A stretch of DNA of 64,000 nucleotides from the NCBI GenBank assembly GCA_029204225.1, contig CM055113.1, positions 29,350,303 to 29,414,302 on the forward strand. Reading direction: 5' to 3'. Source of the stretch: Diphasiastrum complanatum (Eukaryota; Streptophyta; Lycopodiopsida; Lycopodiales; Lycopodiaceae). Below, in pieces: positions 1 to 10,908 of this stretch. Every line of letters begins with the position of its first letter. The first letter of the stretch is position 1. The notes under the pieces are model-generated. The model did no database searches. It was given only the letters and a program-made list of their open reading frames with translations, and was not told the DNA's origin. The position numbers and the translations under genes are program-made.

Positions 1-1352
1 GTCCAATTTGCTACTTTCACTCAAAATGGACTCTCCCATGTTTGCCATCGCAAAACTGCTTGAAACTTCTACCGTAGGCTAAAAACAGTATGGCCGAGGC
101 CAACAGTGATGTCAAAAAGTTGAAAATAATGACTTGCACTTTTTCCCTTACAGGCCACTCGCCGCTTTTCACCAATTTGAAAGCCAAATTGGCATCGCCT
201 CCGAAATGCACTCAGTCATCAACTCCCAACAACGTGCCCAGTGGAATGGTGAAATCACTTCTGGCGCACTCCGAACACTTCTCCGCTGCAATCACTCTGT
301 TTTGCTATACCGTACTTGCAGGTACAGTCCGGGTGTCCTTCGTTTGGAGGTTATAGCCTTTCGTTTGGGTCAAAACGGGCAAAGGACCCAAAAATAGGGA
401 TTTTCTTTGTTTTTGAAGTGTTTCTTCGCCTTGAAGAAACTTCGATCTTCACTTGTGAAGGGACCCAACTCAACTTTCACTTTGAAAATTTTTAATGAAG
501 TTGAAGGCCAGAATGCACTTCAATTCTTTAGGGCCCTCTTCAATGCTCTTTTAAAAACAATCCACTGGTTCTCTTGGATCCGATGGTCCAAATTCAATGC
601 TAGAGGTTCGATCTCTATCGTTAATCATGATGGACACTGATCCGACGATTCAGCACTGTCTTCACTACTTGCAGCCATTGGACCACCTTAGAACGCTAAG
701 AGGAGACTCCTCTTCCGCGCTGCGAACAGTCCCGCGACCTCCTTGTCTACGGCCGTGCCTCCCCAAGCTACATGTTGCTTGATCAAACTCGCCTACGGAT
801 CAATTTGAGCACAATCTGAGGTCTGGAACAGAGTTGCCCTACTAATACCAAATCTGTAGAGTGTTTGATCATGAAATTCCGCGGAGAAACGGTGATTTAA
901 ACTCAACTTGACAAAGGGCTTTTTTTTTTCCACCTTTTACACAAATCTACTAGGTTAACTATCTGGAGACAAATCTCTGACACAAACCTCAAAATATCTC
1001 CATGGCTGGTTGACAATGTAGTTAGCTTCCTTCCTATCCTTACGGCATCCAAAATGGTGCACAAACAGCGAAGAAATCACCAGTTATGTGTAGAAAAACC
1101 GTAACCCCAAACCCAGTTTCAATTTGCAACTGGCTTCAAAATTGTCAATTTTTCACTAGGTTTTTACCCTGTCTGATGCTATGCACAAGCTATTAATCCC
1201 TCTACTGAGCTTGGCAAGCCTCTATAATCTAGAAACCGTGCACCAGTGCTTCTCTTTCCGTCTTCAACCCGTCGTAAACCCCAAACACTCAGAAGACAAT
1301 TCTCTCGAAGCTCTCTTCAACGACGATGTTGTACTGTGTACACTCCCTGTAC
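1..1352 (-). other. Internal region of a minus-strand LTR retroelement, unclassified
   Basis: This stretch lies inside the element whose primer binding site and LTR follow at 1353-1668 on the minus strand. Read on the minus strand the first several hundred bases behave like an untranslated leader. Beyond that the frames are broken and I recognise no gag, protease or reverse transcriptase motif. A 64-residue minus-strand frame at 17-211 has no family signature. It is either a diverged gag region or a non-autonomous element. Confidence 0.4.
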
Positions 1353-1365
1353 GGCTCTGATACCA
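1353..1365 (-). other. Primer binding site (initiator Met tRNA type), minus strand
   Basis: The reverse complement reads TGGTATCAGAGCC, the sequence complementary to the 3' end of plant initiator tRNA-Met used by most plant Copia elements. It fixes the element orientation: LTR to the right, internal region to the left. Confidence 0.75.
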
Positions 1366-1668
1366 ACTTAGAATTTGCTTTGCACAGAAACACAAATCAT
1401 GCTACACAGTAACACAGACAGAAAACAATCTCCACAACAAGCTCACATAGCAACTGTATTTCTCAAAATGAAATTACACTGTACATATAGTTGTTCACTC
1501 AGGCAACCCATGCATGACCCAAGTTGTCGTTGGCGGGACACGTGTCCCGTCGACTTGCCTCGTGGTGAGGCCAACTAATTCTTATCCAATAATAGGACCC
1601 ACAGTACAGTAACATAGTGATTCTACTTTAATTCTAAATCAATCAACGTGAGATCTTCAACTCCTACA
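1366..1668 (-). repeat. LTR of the minus-strand element (about 300 bp)
   Basis: On the minus strand the LTR starts TGTAGGAGTTGAAG, a Copia-like start, at 1668 and runs to the primer binding site. The end next to the PBS is uncertain by up to about 10 bp because no clean CA sits directly beside it. No partner LTR is in the window, so the insertion cannot be dated. Confidence 0.5.
1534..1549. promoter_or_regulatory. 16-bp perfect palindrome with G-box core in LTR
   Basis: CGGGACACGTGTCCCG is a perfect palindrome around CACGTG, the G-box core bound by plant bZIP and bHLH factors. It sits in the LTR, where promoter elements are expected. Factor binding is inferred. Confidence 0.5.
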
Positions 1669-2630
1669 CACCTTACAACACAAAGAAATTTGTTCATCTT
1701 GGTGACAATAGTACTCACACTATTGAAGGTGAAGGTACTGTAAGATTGTGATTCCAACATGATCAATTCAAATTACTATCAAAGATCTTAAATGTTCTCA
1801 CACTCTCTACAAATCTGTTATCAGTAAGTAGAATTACAAATTTAGGTCATAAGATAGAATTCGAATCTGGTCAATGCAAAATTGTTGATAGGAGTAATAA
1901 GATCCTTGCACCCGGCAAGAGGCATGGTTACTTATATAGATTGGCACGTTGCTATTTGGAGTCTAGTCAAGCCTTGAAAACTTCTATTTTAGTCAATAAA
2001 GCATTACTATGGCATCATCGCTTAGGAAACTTGAATTATGGATCTGTTTTGAACATGTCCAGACAATCCATGGTTCTTGATCTCGACTATCCTTCTGGTA
2101 AGGTTGATCTCCCTGTCTGTCATAGCTGCATCTTTGAAAAGTAGACTAGGATTCCTTTTAGATCAAATCATAGGCATGCAGCAAAAGATTTGTTAGATGT
2201 TGTTCATACAGATATATGTGGACCTATGCAAACTCCTTCTTTGCTAGATGCAAAGTATTTCATTACCTTTATTGACAAATTCTCCAAAAGAACAGTTGTT
2301 TATTTCATTAAATAGAAATCAGAGGCTTTCATCAAATTCAGATAATTCAAAGAGCATGCTGAGAATCAAACTAACAAACAAATAAAAGCACCGAGGTCAG
2401 ATAACGGGAGAGAATAGATCTCCAATGAATTCAAGGAGTATTGCCTTAACAACGACATTGAGCAACAATACATTACCTCCTATTTGCCTCGGTCAAATGG
2501 TCTTGTTGACAGAAAGAACAAAACCTTAGTTGAATTGGCAAAGTGCATGTTATCACATGATACACTTATGAATTGCTTCTAGGTTGAAGCTGTTTCAATA
2601 AGAACCTATATTCAAACCTCTCAGACAAAA
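1669..2630 (+). pseudogene. Decayed Copia pol: protease end, GAG-pre-integrase and integrase core
   Basis: In pieces of different frames one can read a protease/pre-integrase segment, then the zinc-binding region (LWHHRLGNLNYGSV, about 2008-2050, and a later C-x2-C at CHSC). Integrase core fragments follow: HTDICGPM, ITFIDKFSK and RSDNGRE, with the late glutamate region as DRKNKTLVELAK. Several stops interrupt it, for example after CIFEK and within YFIK. No reverse transcriptase follows because an LTR is inserted at 2631. It is an old Copia fragment distinct from families A, B and C. Confidence 0.8.
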
Positions 2631-3272
2631 TGTGAAAGATTCAACTAGTTTCATCACATTTTGCTATATTTCCATATTTGGCATATTGAGGCCAAAACTT
2701 GTTTTAGACTTAGAGGTTGACTTTTCAAAGTTCATTAGTCTAAATTTCATCTGAATAAACACTTTTTGAAAGTGTGGAAAAGTTAGAATGCGAGTTTGAG
2801 TAGATTCAAATTTGAATAGTTGGGTACATTGAATCTAGACCCAAAATTAGTAGGGTTAGCATTTTGGTGGGAAAGCCAAGTGGCCAAATAGGGTTTGGAC
2901 CTGCTATAAAAAGATGTAACTCATGGAGAGAGCAATCTTCTCTCTTCTCTATCTCGTTATACATGGTTCTCTTGGGTTCTACTATCCATTGGTGCACTAT
3001 CTTGGTGATTGCTTGCAATTCTATGTGTAGAATGATCTACATTTGCTATTTTTGGATCCACACGTGTGAAATATAGTAGCTTTCTGGTTTTGTATGGACA
3101 ACAACTATACTTTTTTATTTCATTCAAGTTTTATCAAGTTCTATTGGTGTTTGCATCTCATTTTATCTATAGTTGCTGATTTTTCTACATTGGTGAGATT
3201 AGTAGTGTATTTCTCTTTCTAACCAAAGATCATTCAAGTAGATTGGATCTTAAGGATCTGAAATCTTTCACA
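2631..3272 (+). repeat. LTR (642 bp) with 11-bp terminal inverted repeats
   Basis: The LTR starts TGTGAAAGATT and ends AATCTTTCACA, a perfect 11-bp inverted terminal repeat, and is followed at once by a primer binding site. It cuts into the Copia integrase remnant on its left. It contains CACACGTGTG at 3059-3068. No second LTR of this type was found, so it is the 5' end of a truncated element. Confidence 0.85.
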
Positions 3273-3284
3273 TGGTATCAGAGC
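3273..3284 (+). other. Primer binding site, initiator Met tRNA type
   Basis: TGGTATCAGAGC directly abuts the LTR terminal CA with no spacer, as is usual for plant Copia elements. Confidence 0.85.
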
Positions 3285-4699
3285 TGGTTTTTCAGGTTAT
3301 GAAGGAGGATCATATCTATCAATGATTTGGTGAAGATATCAAGTCTAGAGCATGCTAGAGAGGATTCTACACCAAAATCGAGTTTTTTGCTTTTGTAGAT
3401 TGGATCTTTTGTAGATCAAATCACTATATAGGTCAATATACTTGATCAATTCTGATTTGTAATTCACATACTAGATTTGGCCGATTTTTGGACCATTGGT
3501 TCAGCCTAAGTGGTGGCTTATAGATTGCATATCAAATTTTTAGCATTTGCATGTAGATTTGGAATAGTCAATTTTTTTGTGATTTTGTCAAAGCCCTAAT
3601 TTTGATTGGATCTCTAGATAGTGAGGTTGCCGGACTTCATTTGAGTGTGTTTCAAGCTTAGGAAGTGGCAAAAGTCATTAGATTGAGGATAGATCATAGG
3701 TTGATCAAGATTCCATGATTCTATGTGTTGATTTGCTTGGATAAGTGCTAGAAGAGAATTTGTGAGATAGTTTCAAATCTTGGTGATTTCTTTTGAAAGC
3801 ATTTGTTGTTGTTAAAAGGAGTGCTTTGTGCATTGAAACAGGTTGAAAGAAAAGGCTACTACCCGGTCAACGAGCTAAAACAAATCCCAGTGCCTCACCA
3901 TTGTATTTTACGACAACGGAAATGAAAACATGACCAAGTCGGCGAAAAGACTTAGATCTATTTGTAATATAACGTCAGACACCTGTGGAAGGTGCATTGT
4001 ACTCGTAAGCCTATGGCACAAGAAGTAGAAATATATCTATGTTCTAATGGACCTAAAATTAAAAAGGACCCAAGTAATCAAAATTGCAATTTGGCTTACA
4101 ACTTTTTAGAAAGTCAAGTTCTTATGGCACATGGTTTTGGGTGCACCAAAAATCCTAACCCTAGGTTTATCTATATAAGGGCATGTGACAGCATTTTGCA
4201 ATCACTTTTCATTGTCAAGAATAGAGATTGAGAGAGAGAGAGAGAGAAGCCTCCTCCTACCATTCTTACTTTGTGAAGCCCTCTTTTTTACTTGTGTATG
4301 CTTACTTGTGGATGAATGAATGTTTGACTATTGTTGTTTAATCATGCTATCACATTCTTGAAAGATCGTTAGTCATTCATCCACAAAATCACACTCAAAA
4401 CAAAATAGGTGCTAGAAAATTCCCTTGAAAGAGATCAATAGGACCTATTAGATAGGCTCTATTTTCAAAATCCTATTGGCTAATATTCACATTGATCCTA
4501 TTCATTCATCTTGGACCCAACTTGATCTAAGGGTCCACAAAAAGTACAATAGAAATCACAAGATTCATGTGAGTCCAAAATTGGACCCAACTCTAGAAAA
4601 GTGAACTCTAAGATTAAAATTGACTTTGGGCCTCAAGTTTTATTTTAATTACAAAGGGGCCCAAGTCTATTATTCTATTTACAGTTCAACTTGCATGCT
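3285..4699. other. Retroelement leader remnant and unclassified DNA
   Basis: The first 500 bp or so reads like the AT-rich untranslated leader of the element whose LTR ends at 3272, but no gag follows. From about 3840 the sequence changes character. A (GA)n run lies at 4230-4247, just after a TATA-like CTATATAAGG near 4170. No coding region is supported. Confidence 0.4.
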
Positions 4700-5508
4700 C
4701 ATTGCACCATGGGCTTATACGCGTAGGATGCCATGCCCTTGCAACACATTTTACTGACCGATATTATTTATTTACAATTTCTCGGGAATACCCCCAACAC
4801 CTTCATAGCAGAACGTGTTGCTTGTGCATCTGCTACGACCTCGTCTCGTTCGGCAGTAAGTTGTGTGATAACAGTCTGATGGTGGGAGATATTCATTTGG
4901 ATTTGGTTCTAGAGGTGGCTGAGCATTTGTTGTTGTTGTTGATTATAAGCAGTGAGGTTCCGGATCTGTTGCTGCTGTTGCTTGCTTTCCTCCTCCAACC
5001 TTACTTTTTCTTTCTAAAGATCTGCCATAATGCCATCGTCAAACTGCCTCATGGTATATTGGCCCCTAAGTTTCGAATAAGTTATATTAGGAGCTCATTT
5101 ACCAACCAAACCGCTTTTTGGGCTGTGAGGGATAGTTGCTCCCAAGGGCCAATATTAAGAACTATGCGGGTATAGTTGGGATATGGCATGGGATTAAATG
5201 GGAGAAAATCTGGAATTGGCAGAGAGCTTGGATTTTGAGAAAAGATAGGAAGTGGTGATTGAGGGATGAGAGGGGATGTTGGTGGGGGTGATTGTTGTAT
5301 GAGAGGTGGTGAATGTGGTGGTGACAGAATGCGTGTGGGGGATGTGTGGATCGGAGGAGTTGTGATGGTGGGGATGTAGTCTATGTTAATAATTGCAAAG
5401 CAAAATCATCTACATTGACTGCAGAGTCAAGTAGGGTGGAAGATTGTATAGGTGAGGACTTTGGTCGAATTGTGGAATCAAAGCCCATGTTGAGTGTGAA
5501 TGACGGGG
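4700..5508 (-). pseudogene. 3' part of a minus-strand Gypsy element (possible extra ORF)
   Basis: This is the left-hand remainder of the Gypsy element interrupted by Copia-A. On the minus strand a glutamine-rich, coiled-coil-like stretch (ESKQQQQQIRNL, about 4920-4990) is visible, and further right a segment reading PMPYPNYTRIVLNIGPWEQ. Frames are broken. Its place downstream of the integrase C-terminus suggests an additional 3' ORF, but I recognise no family. Continuity with 11595-12095 is supported by the exact target-site duplication at the Copia-A boundaries. Confidence 0.45.
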
Positions 5509-5513
5509 TGGAT
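5509..5513. repeat. Target-site duplication TGGAT, left copy of Copia-A
   Basis: TGGAT immediately precedes the 5' LTR and is repeated at 11590-11594 after the 3' LTR. A 5-bp duplication is the normal mark of Copia integration. Confidence 0.9.
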
Positions 5514-6194
5514 TGTTAAAAATTCACAATTCTAGCTTGACTAGTTTTGGTCATATGACTTGTAAATAGTTAGATGGTCATGATGTGGCTTGTCACACGT
5601 GCCAAATAGCATAGGATTCCATTCATAAGGATGTTCTCAAGTAGACCTAAGTGTTATAACCTTTGGAATGAGTCCAAATTATGCTTAGATACAAGGGAGA
5701 AAAAATAGGAGCTATTTTTGGTAATTTTTGCATTGTTGAGGGATCTCCAAGATTCCAACCCTAACTTGGTAGGGATGAAAGATCCACCAAAATTAGCATT
5801 AGGGATAGGTTTAGGGCTACTCATACCTGCCCAAAACCGTGATGGATCATGTATATATAGGTGATGATATCTCACCAAAATCAATCAAGCAATTTCATGT
5901 TTTTTCTCTCATAATGGTGCAATTGCTCTCTATGTTCATAATTGTTTGAGTACTTGTGATTACTAATGATTATAGGATTGAATGTAGGTCTAGTGTACAG
6001 TACTCAGACTTTGGGAGGCCGTACTTTCACACGTGTGAAGCCTTCTTCAAGGATTTGGGCCATTTAGTGAGGTTCAAGCATAGATTTTTGATGGATTTTG
6101 ATGGTTCACTTGTGCTAATCTTATGAAATCATAATATATTGTTTCCCTCATCATTTCAAGTGTTTTAGGATCCTTATTTGCTGTAATTTTTACA
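5514..6194 (+). repeat. Copia-A 5' LTR
   Basis: It begins TGTTAAAAATT and ends AATTTTTACA. A TATA-like TATATATAG lies near 5852, probably the Pol II start region. The palindrome TTCACACGTGTGAA is at 6026-6039 and a related CACACGTG at 5594-5601. Confidence 0.93.
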
Positions 6195-6207
6195 TCGTAT
6201 CAGAGCC
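6195..6207 (+). other. Primer binding site with one mismatch
   Basis: TCGTATCAGAGCC differs from the canonical TGGTATCAGAGCC at the second base. It abuts the LTR end. A mismatch near the primer 3' end could weaken priming, or may have arisen after insertion. Confidence 0.8.
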
Positions 6208-7005
6208 TAAAGGCTGAAATGAGCTAAATCCTTGGTTTTCATTCAATTCGATCACAATTTTTGATCTAAATCTTGTGTAGATTGGATCTTAGCATCTAGT
6301 ATTGATTCTAGAACTCAAAGTGAGTCAAATACATTGGAGATTGGTGTTGTGTGACTTCATTTTCAGGTGTTTAGGTGTCTAAAACCAGAGGCAAAGTTGA
6401 ATTCAATTCACATTACCAAGATAGCAAGTTTTGCTTGCTCCAAGCATTGATTTCTAAGCGAGTGTTGGAGGTAATTTCATAGAGGAGGCTTTCTAGCATT
6501 CAAGGAGAGGGAAGATCAGAGTTTTGGGGACTCTTCAAGGCTGTTCTAAGGTGTAGTAGGCACCTCCTAAAGTGATTTAGGTTCAGTCCAACCATTGCTT
6601 GACTTATGCACCAAATTAGATCAATTTTTCATCAATTTTGATCATTTTTTGCTTGTGATTGGATAGTAGATTGTGTTGCATCCTCATTAAGTTCCATTTA
6701 GATCTTTTACAAGTGATTTTGGAAGTATATTAGGTTGCTAAAATTCACTCTTGATCAAATCATTTGGAAGCTTTAATGTTCTTTATAGAAAGAGGGGCAA
6801 TTCTACTAGTATTGTCTACTTCAATCAAGCAAGTGCATTGTTTCTAGTATTCTATGATTTGATTTTGTTAGAGATCATTCTTAGATCTTTATAGGAAGTC
6901 TATTACTGATATTTTCAGGTCCCTAAGAAGTGGGATAAGGTAGACCTTCAATCAAATCAATAGAAGTAACCTTCATTTGTGTCAAGTCCTTGATTAGGAG
7001 ACTAG

Positions 7006-7962
7006 ATGGCATCTATAAATGCATATCTTTTGGATACTAATGAAAGGCTCAACAAAACTAACTATTCCATATGGAAAGTTAGAATGGAATCCATCATGAT
7101 CATGCAAGATCTGATGGAAATTGTAAATGGTAAGGAGGGTGAACCTATTCATCCTCAAGAAAAAGCCAAATACATCAAGAGGTGCAATGTTGCACTACAT
7201 TGCATAAAAATGAATGTTGCAAATGAACTCTTAAGAGAGGTAGGAGATTGCACTTCAGCTCAAGATGCTTGGGAGACTTTGCAAAAGTTCTATGAATCCA
7301 AGAACCAAACTAGAATGTTAGCTTTGAAGAATCAAATCTATAGAAGCTATCAAAAGAAAGGAGAGAGTGCACATACGTTTTTCCTAACAGTAAAGGAATT
7401 GAACAAAGAGCTAGCCTTTATAGGTGACCCTATCAAGGATGAAGAGCTTGTTCAACTCATATTGAATGGACTAAGCTTTGAGTTTGACAATTTGGTTCAG
7501 GGATATGCAATTATGGGTAAGCTACCCATACTTGAAGAACTTCAAGGCACACTCATGGCCGAGGAATCAAGAAGGAGCCAAATGCAAGAGAGGATGGATA
7601 GGCTTTCCATCAAAGGTGGAGATGACCAAGCTCTCTTCACCAAAGGCAAAGGCAAGTCCAAAGGCAAAGGATCAACATTCAAGAAGTCTACAAAGCTTGA
7701 GGATCAAGAAGGACCCTCAAAGGCATCTCCATCAACCACCAAAGTCAATAAGGACAAATCAAAGGTGAAGTGCTACTATTGTAGCAAGATGGGGCATTAT
7801 GCCTCGGAATGCTTCAAGAGGAAGCAAGATCAAAGCCAAGCCAACATGAGCAAAGAGGAGGAGGAGGAGGAGAGTTCACATGAGGACTCTCTCATGATGT
7901 CCATTTCTTCAACAAGCTTCAAAGGAGAAGATCCTTGGTGGATTGACTCGGGTGCTAGTTGA
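7006..7962 (+). CDS. Copia-A Gag with start of protease, cut by a deletion
   Basis: The 318-residue ORF encodes a Copia Gag: a capsid-like domain over about residues 10-200 (motifs NYSIWKVRMESI near residue 20 and LNGLSFEFDNLVQGY near 150), then a basic lysine-rich stretch and one zinc knuckle CYYCSKMGHYASEC (C-x2-C-x4-H-x4-C). It runs into the protease active site WIDSGAS and then stops. The ATG at 7006 is about 0.8 kb after the PBS. In Copia the same ORF normally continues into pol. Here about 25-30 residues after DSGAS are missing compared with the sibling copy on the minus strand at 52479-54188, and the reading frame changes at that point. Confidence 0.9.
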   Translation: MASINAYLLDTNERLNKTNYSIWKVRMESIMIMQDLMEIVNGKEGEPIHPQEKAKYIKRCNVALHCIKMNVANELLREVGDCTSAQDAWETLQKFYESKNQTRMLALKNQIYRSYQKKGESAHTFFLTVKELNKELAFIGDPIKDEELVQLILNGLSFEFDNLVQGYAIMGKLPILEELQGTLMAEESRRSQMQERMDRLSIKGGDDQALFTKGKGKSKGKGSTFKKSTKLEDQEGPSKASPSTTKVNKDKSKVKCYYCSKMGHYASECFKRKQDQSQANMSKEEEEEESSHEDSLMMSISSTSFKGEDPWWIDSGAS

Positions 7963-10894
7963 TGAAGCTTGTAAGATTGAAGGAGTTGGTAGAATTCCCC
8001 TTTGCTTAGGATCTTCCAAAAAGATCAACATAGAAGGTGTTTTGTACATTCCTACAATAACAAAGAATCTACTAAGTGTTGGCCAAATGGTAGACAATGG
8101 TTTCAATGTTGACTTTGCTTCAAATGAATGTTTCATCAAGAAGAAGGGTAAGATAGTGGCTAAGGGCACTAGACTTGGCAAACTTTATAAGTTGAATGCA
8201 TTTGTGGATACTAATGTTGTCATGTTGGCCGAGAAAAGCAAGATATCTACCTTTACTTTATGGCACAAAAGACTTGGACATGTCAACTCGGGTTCCATGG
8301 AGGCTATGATCAAGAAGGAGTATGCTTTAGGCCTACCAAGGTCTATTGGGAAGGAAGACAAGGTTTGTGAAGCTTGTGCCTTATCCAAGGCACATAAGAA
8401 GGTGTTTCCTAACTCCATCACAAAGTCATCTCATCCTCTTGAACTCATACACTCAGATGTGCACATTGCTAGCACCAAATCTAATGGAGGTTCATCCATG
8501 TTTTTAACCTTCATTGATGACTACTCAAGATATTGTTGGGTGTTCTTACTTTCCTTCAAGTCTCAAGTATTTGATACTTTTGTGAAGTTCAAGTTGTTTG
8601 TGGAAAAGCATCATAATCATAGCATCAAGATTCTTAGAAGTGACAATGGTGGAGAATTCATCTCCAATGAGTTCAAGGCCTTTTGTGAGGAGGAAGGGAT
8701 CAAGAAAGAGACTTCTTGTCCTTACAACCCTCAACAAAATGGAGTTGCTGAAAGAAGGAATAGAACATTATGTGATTGTTCTAAGGCTTTAAGATTAGAT
8801 GCTTGTTTGTCCAGATCCTTTTGGGGTGAGTCTCTTGTATGTGCAAACTACTTGATGAATAGGGTGTCTTGCAAAGCAATTGAAGGCAAAACTCCTTATG
8901 AGATGTTGTATGGAAAGAAACCCAATCTTAATCACTTGAAAGTTTTTGGGTGTATATGTTATGTGCATGTGCCATTGGAAACAAGAACCAAGGAGGATCC
9001 ATCTTCCACAAGAGGGATCATGCTTGGATATGCAAGCTCAAGCAAGGGCTACAAAGTCTATCTCCCATCCTTGAACAAATTTGTTGTTTCAAGGGATGTC
9101 ATCTTTGATGAACATCATATGCATATGCTTGAAGAAGGCTCAAGTGCTCCAACAATCAAGAAGAAGATGGCCGAGGAGCAAGATCTTGGTTTTGAGGAGG
9201 AGCTCATGGAGGAGCAAGCACCAAACCCACCTATCACACCAAGGAGATCTTCAAGGGCAAAAGTGGAGCCATCAAGGCTCACATATCAAGGCAAAGGACA
9301 GCAAGTTGAGGGTATCTCATCCACTTCTTATGCTTTATCTAGTTTTGAAGAACCGTCTAATGTTGAAGATGCATTCAACTCCAAAGAATGGTATAAAGCT
9401 ATGTTGGATGAGTATGATGCCTTGATTGAGAATGAAACTTGGTTGCTTGTTGAGAGACCTCAAAGGAATGTAATAGGATGCAAGTGGGTCTTCAAGCTTA
9501 AGTTGAATGCAAATGGGAGTGTTAACAAACATAAAGCAAGATTAGTTGCAAAAGGTTATGCTCAAGAGAGAGGGATAGACTATGAGGAAACTTTTGCACC
9601 CGTGGCCAAGATGGTCACAATAAGGCTAATCATTGCACTTGCATCACATTTTGGATGGATTCTATGTCAAATGGATGTCTCTAATGCTTTCTTGAATGGT
9701 TTTTTGGAAGAGGATATCTATATGGAGCAGCCACAAGGGTTCATCAAGCATGGAATGGAGAACAAAGTATGTCATCTCCAAAGAAGCATCTATGGCTTGA
9801 AGCAAGCCTCGAGATCTTGGAATTCAAGACTACATTGCTATCTTATTTCACTTTCTTTTGTTCAAAGTGAATATGATCCTACTCTTTACATTAAGTTTGA
9901 TGATGTTGGTATTGTACTTTTACTCATTTATGTAGATGACATCATCATTAGTGGAAATAGTGTTGATGGTATTGAAAAAATCAAGATAGATCTATCCTTA
10001 GAGTTCAAGATGGTAGATCTAGGGTGTCTTCACTTCATCTTAGGCATCGAAGTACTTAGAGGGTCTGATTTTATCTTTATAAGTCAAGTAAACTATGCTC
10101 AAAGTCTTTTGAAGAAGTTTAAGATGGAAGTATGCAAAAGTGTTGACACACCAATGGAGCAAGATGTAAAAGTGCCAAATGAAGATGATGAAAGATCCTT
10201 CATGGACATCACTTTGTTTAGGCAACTTATAGGTTCCTTAATGTGGATCACTATAACTAGACCAGATCTTAGCTTTAGTGTATGTAGGTTGAGCCAATCC
10301 ATGCAAAAGCCATTGAATATCCATTGGAAAAAGGCTAAGAGGATTCTAAGATACATCTCGGGTACATTGGATTTTGGGATTCTATATAGAGGAGATGTGA
10401 TTAACCTTCATGCATTTAGTGATTCAGATTTTGCAAGGGACAAGAGGGATAGGAAATCAACAAGTGCCTATTCAACTTTCATAGGAGAAGGTGTGGTTTC
10501 ATGGCTTTCAAAAAAGCAAGAAACTACATCTCTATCTTCAACCGAGGCCGAGTACAAAGCTTTGACAACCACTACAAAGGAGGTACTTTGGATCAAGAGA
10601 TTATTGGTGGAACTAAAGATCATGGATTCAGAGGAGGCACCAATCATCTACAATGACAATATATCAGCCCAACACCTTGCATCTAACCCAATCTTCCATG
10701 CAAGATCTAAGCACATTGAGATATGCCATCACTTTGTGAGAGAAATGGTGCAAGCCAAGGAGATTGCTTTGGAGCATGTTCCAAGCAATGAATGTGTAGC
10801 TGATATACTTACTAAACCACTTCAAAAGACACCTTTTATGAAGTTCAGATCATCACTTGGAGTGATTAGTAAAGCAATGATTGAACCAAGCTAG
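7943..10894 (+). CDS. Copia-A Pol: protease remainder, integrase, reverse transcriptase, RNase H
   Basis: A 983-residue uninterrupted frame. It starts in the protease C-terminal part (KIEGVGRIPL), so the ATG at 7943 is not the native start; the native product is a Gag-Pol polyprotein. GAG-pre-integrase follows (LWHKRLGHVNSGSM; CEAC), then the integrase core with DDE residues in HSDVH, RSDNGGEF and QNGVAERRNR. Reverse transcriptase has KARLVAKGYAQE and the active site YVDD. RNase H has SDSDFARD, SSTEAEYKAL and the end SKHIEICHHFVREMV. The stop at 10892-10894 precedes the polypurine tract. All catalytic residues outside the protease look intact, which is notable beside the frame break upstream. 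Confidence 0.93.
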   Translation: MTRVLVDEACKIEGVGRIPLCLGSSKKINIEGVLYIPTITKNLLSVGQMVDNGFNVDFASNECFIKKKGKIVAKGTRLGKLYKLNAFVDTNVVMLAEKSKISTFTLWHKRLGHVNSGSMEAMIKKEYALGLPRSIGKEDKVCEACALSKAHKKVFPNSITKSSHPLELIHSDVHIASTKSNGGSSMFLTFIDDYSRYCWVFLLSFKSQVFDTFVKFKLFVEKHHNHSIKILRSDNGGEFISNEFKAFCEEEGIKKETSCPYNPQQNGVAERRNRTLCDCSKALRLDACLSRSFWGESLVCANYLMNRVSCKAIEGKTPYEMLYGKKPNLNHLKVFGCICYVHVPLETRTKEDPSSTRGIMLGYASSSKGYKVYLPSLNKFVVSRDVIFDEHHMHMLEEGSSAPTIKKKMAEEQDLGFEEELMEEQAPNPPITPRRSSRAKVEPSRLTYQGKGQQVEGISSTSYALSSFEEPSNVEDAFNSKEWYKAMLDEYDALIENETWLLVERPQRNVIGCKWVFKLKLNANGSVNKHKARLVAKGYAQERGIDYEETFAPVAKMVTIRLIIALASHFGWILCQMDVSNAFLNGFLEEDIYMEQPQGFIKHGMENKVCHLQRSIYGLKQASRSWNSRLHCYLISLSFVQSEYDPTLYIKFDDVGIVLLLIYVDDIIISGNSVDGIEKIKIDLSLEFKMVDLGCLHFILGIEVLRGSDFIFISQVNYAQSLLKKFKMEVCKSVDTPMEQDVKVPNEDDERSFMDITLFRQLIGSLMWITITRPDLSFSVCRLSQSMQKPLNIHWKKAKRILRYISGTLDFGILYRGDVINLHAFSDSDFARDKRDRKSTSAYSTFIGEGVVSWLSKKQETTSLSSTEAEYKALTTTTKEVLWIKRLLVELKIMDSEEAPIIYNDNISAQHLASNPIFHARSKHIEICHHFVREMVQAKEIALEHVPSNECVADILTKPLQKTPFMKFRSSLGVISKAMIEPS

Positions 10895-10897
10895 ATA

Positions 10898-10908
10898 GTG
10901 AGGAGGAG
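10898..10908 (+). other. Polypurine tract of Copia-A
   Basis: The purine-rich AGTGAGGAGGAG immediately precedes the 3' LTR, the usual position for plus-strand DNA priming. Confidence 0.8.

Noticed and set aside
4702-5175. Plus-strand 157-residue frame
   Set aside because: It runs opposite to a Q-rich Gypsy remnant and its leucine/cysteine content is explained by that antisense sequence. No motif.
7943-7962. Programmed frameshift between Gag and Pol of Copia-A
   Set aside because: The overlap coincides with loss of about 25-30 conserved protease residues, so a deletion explains the frame change better.
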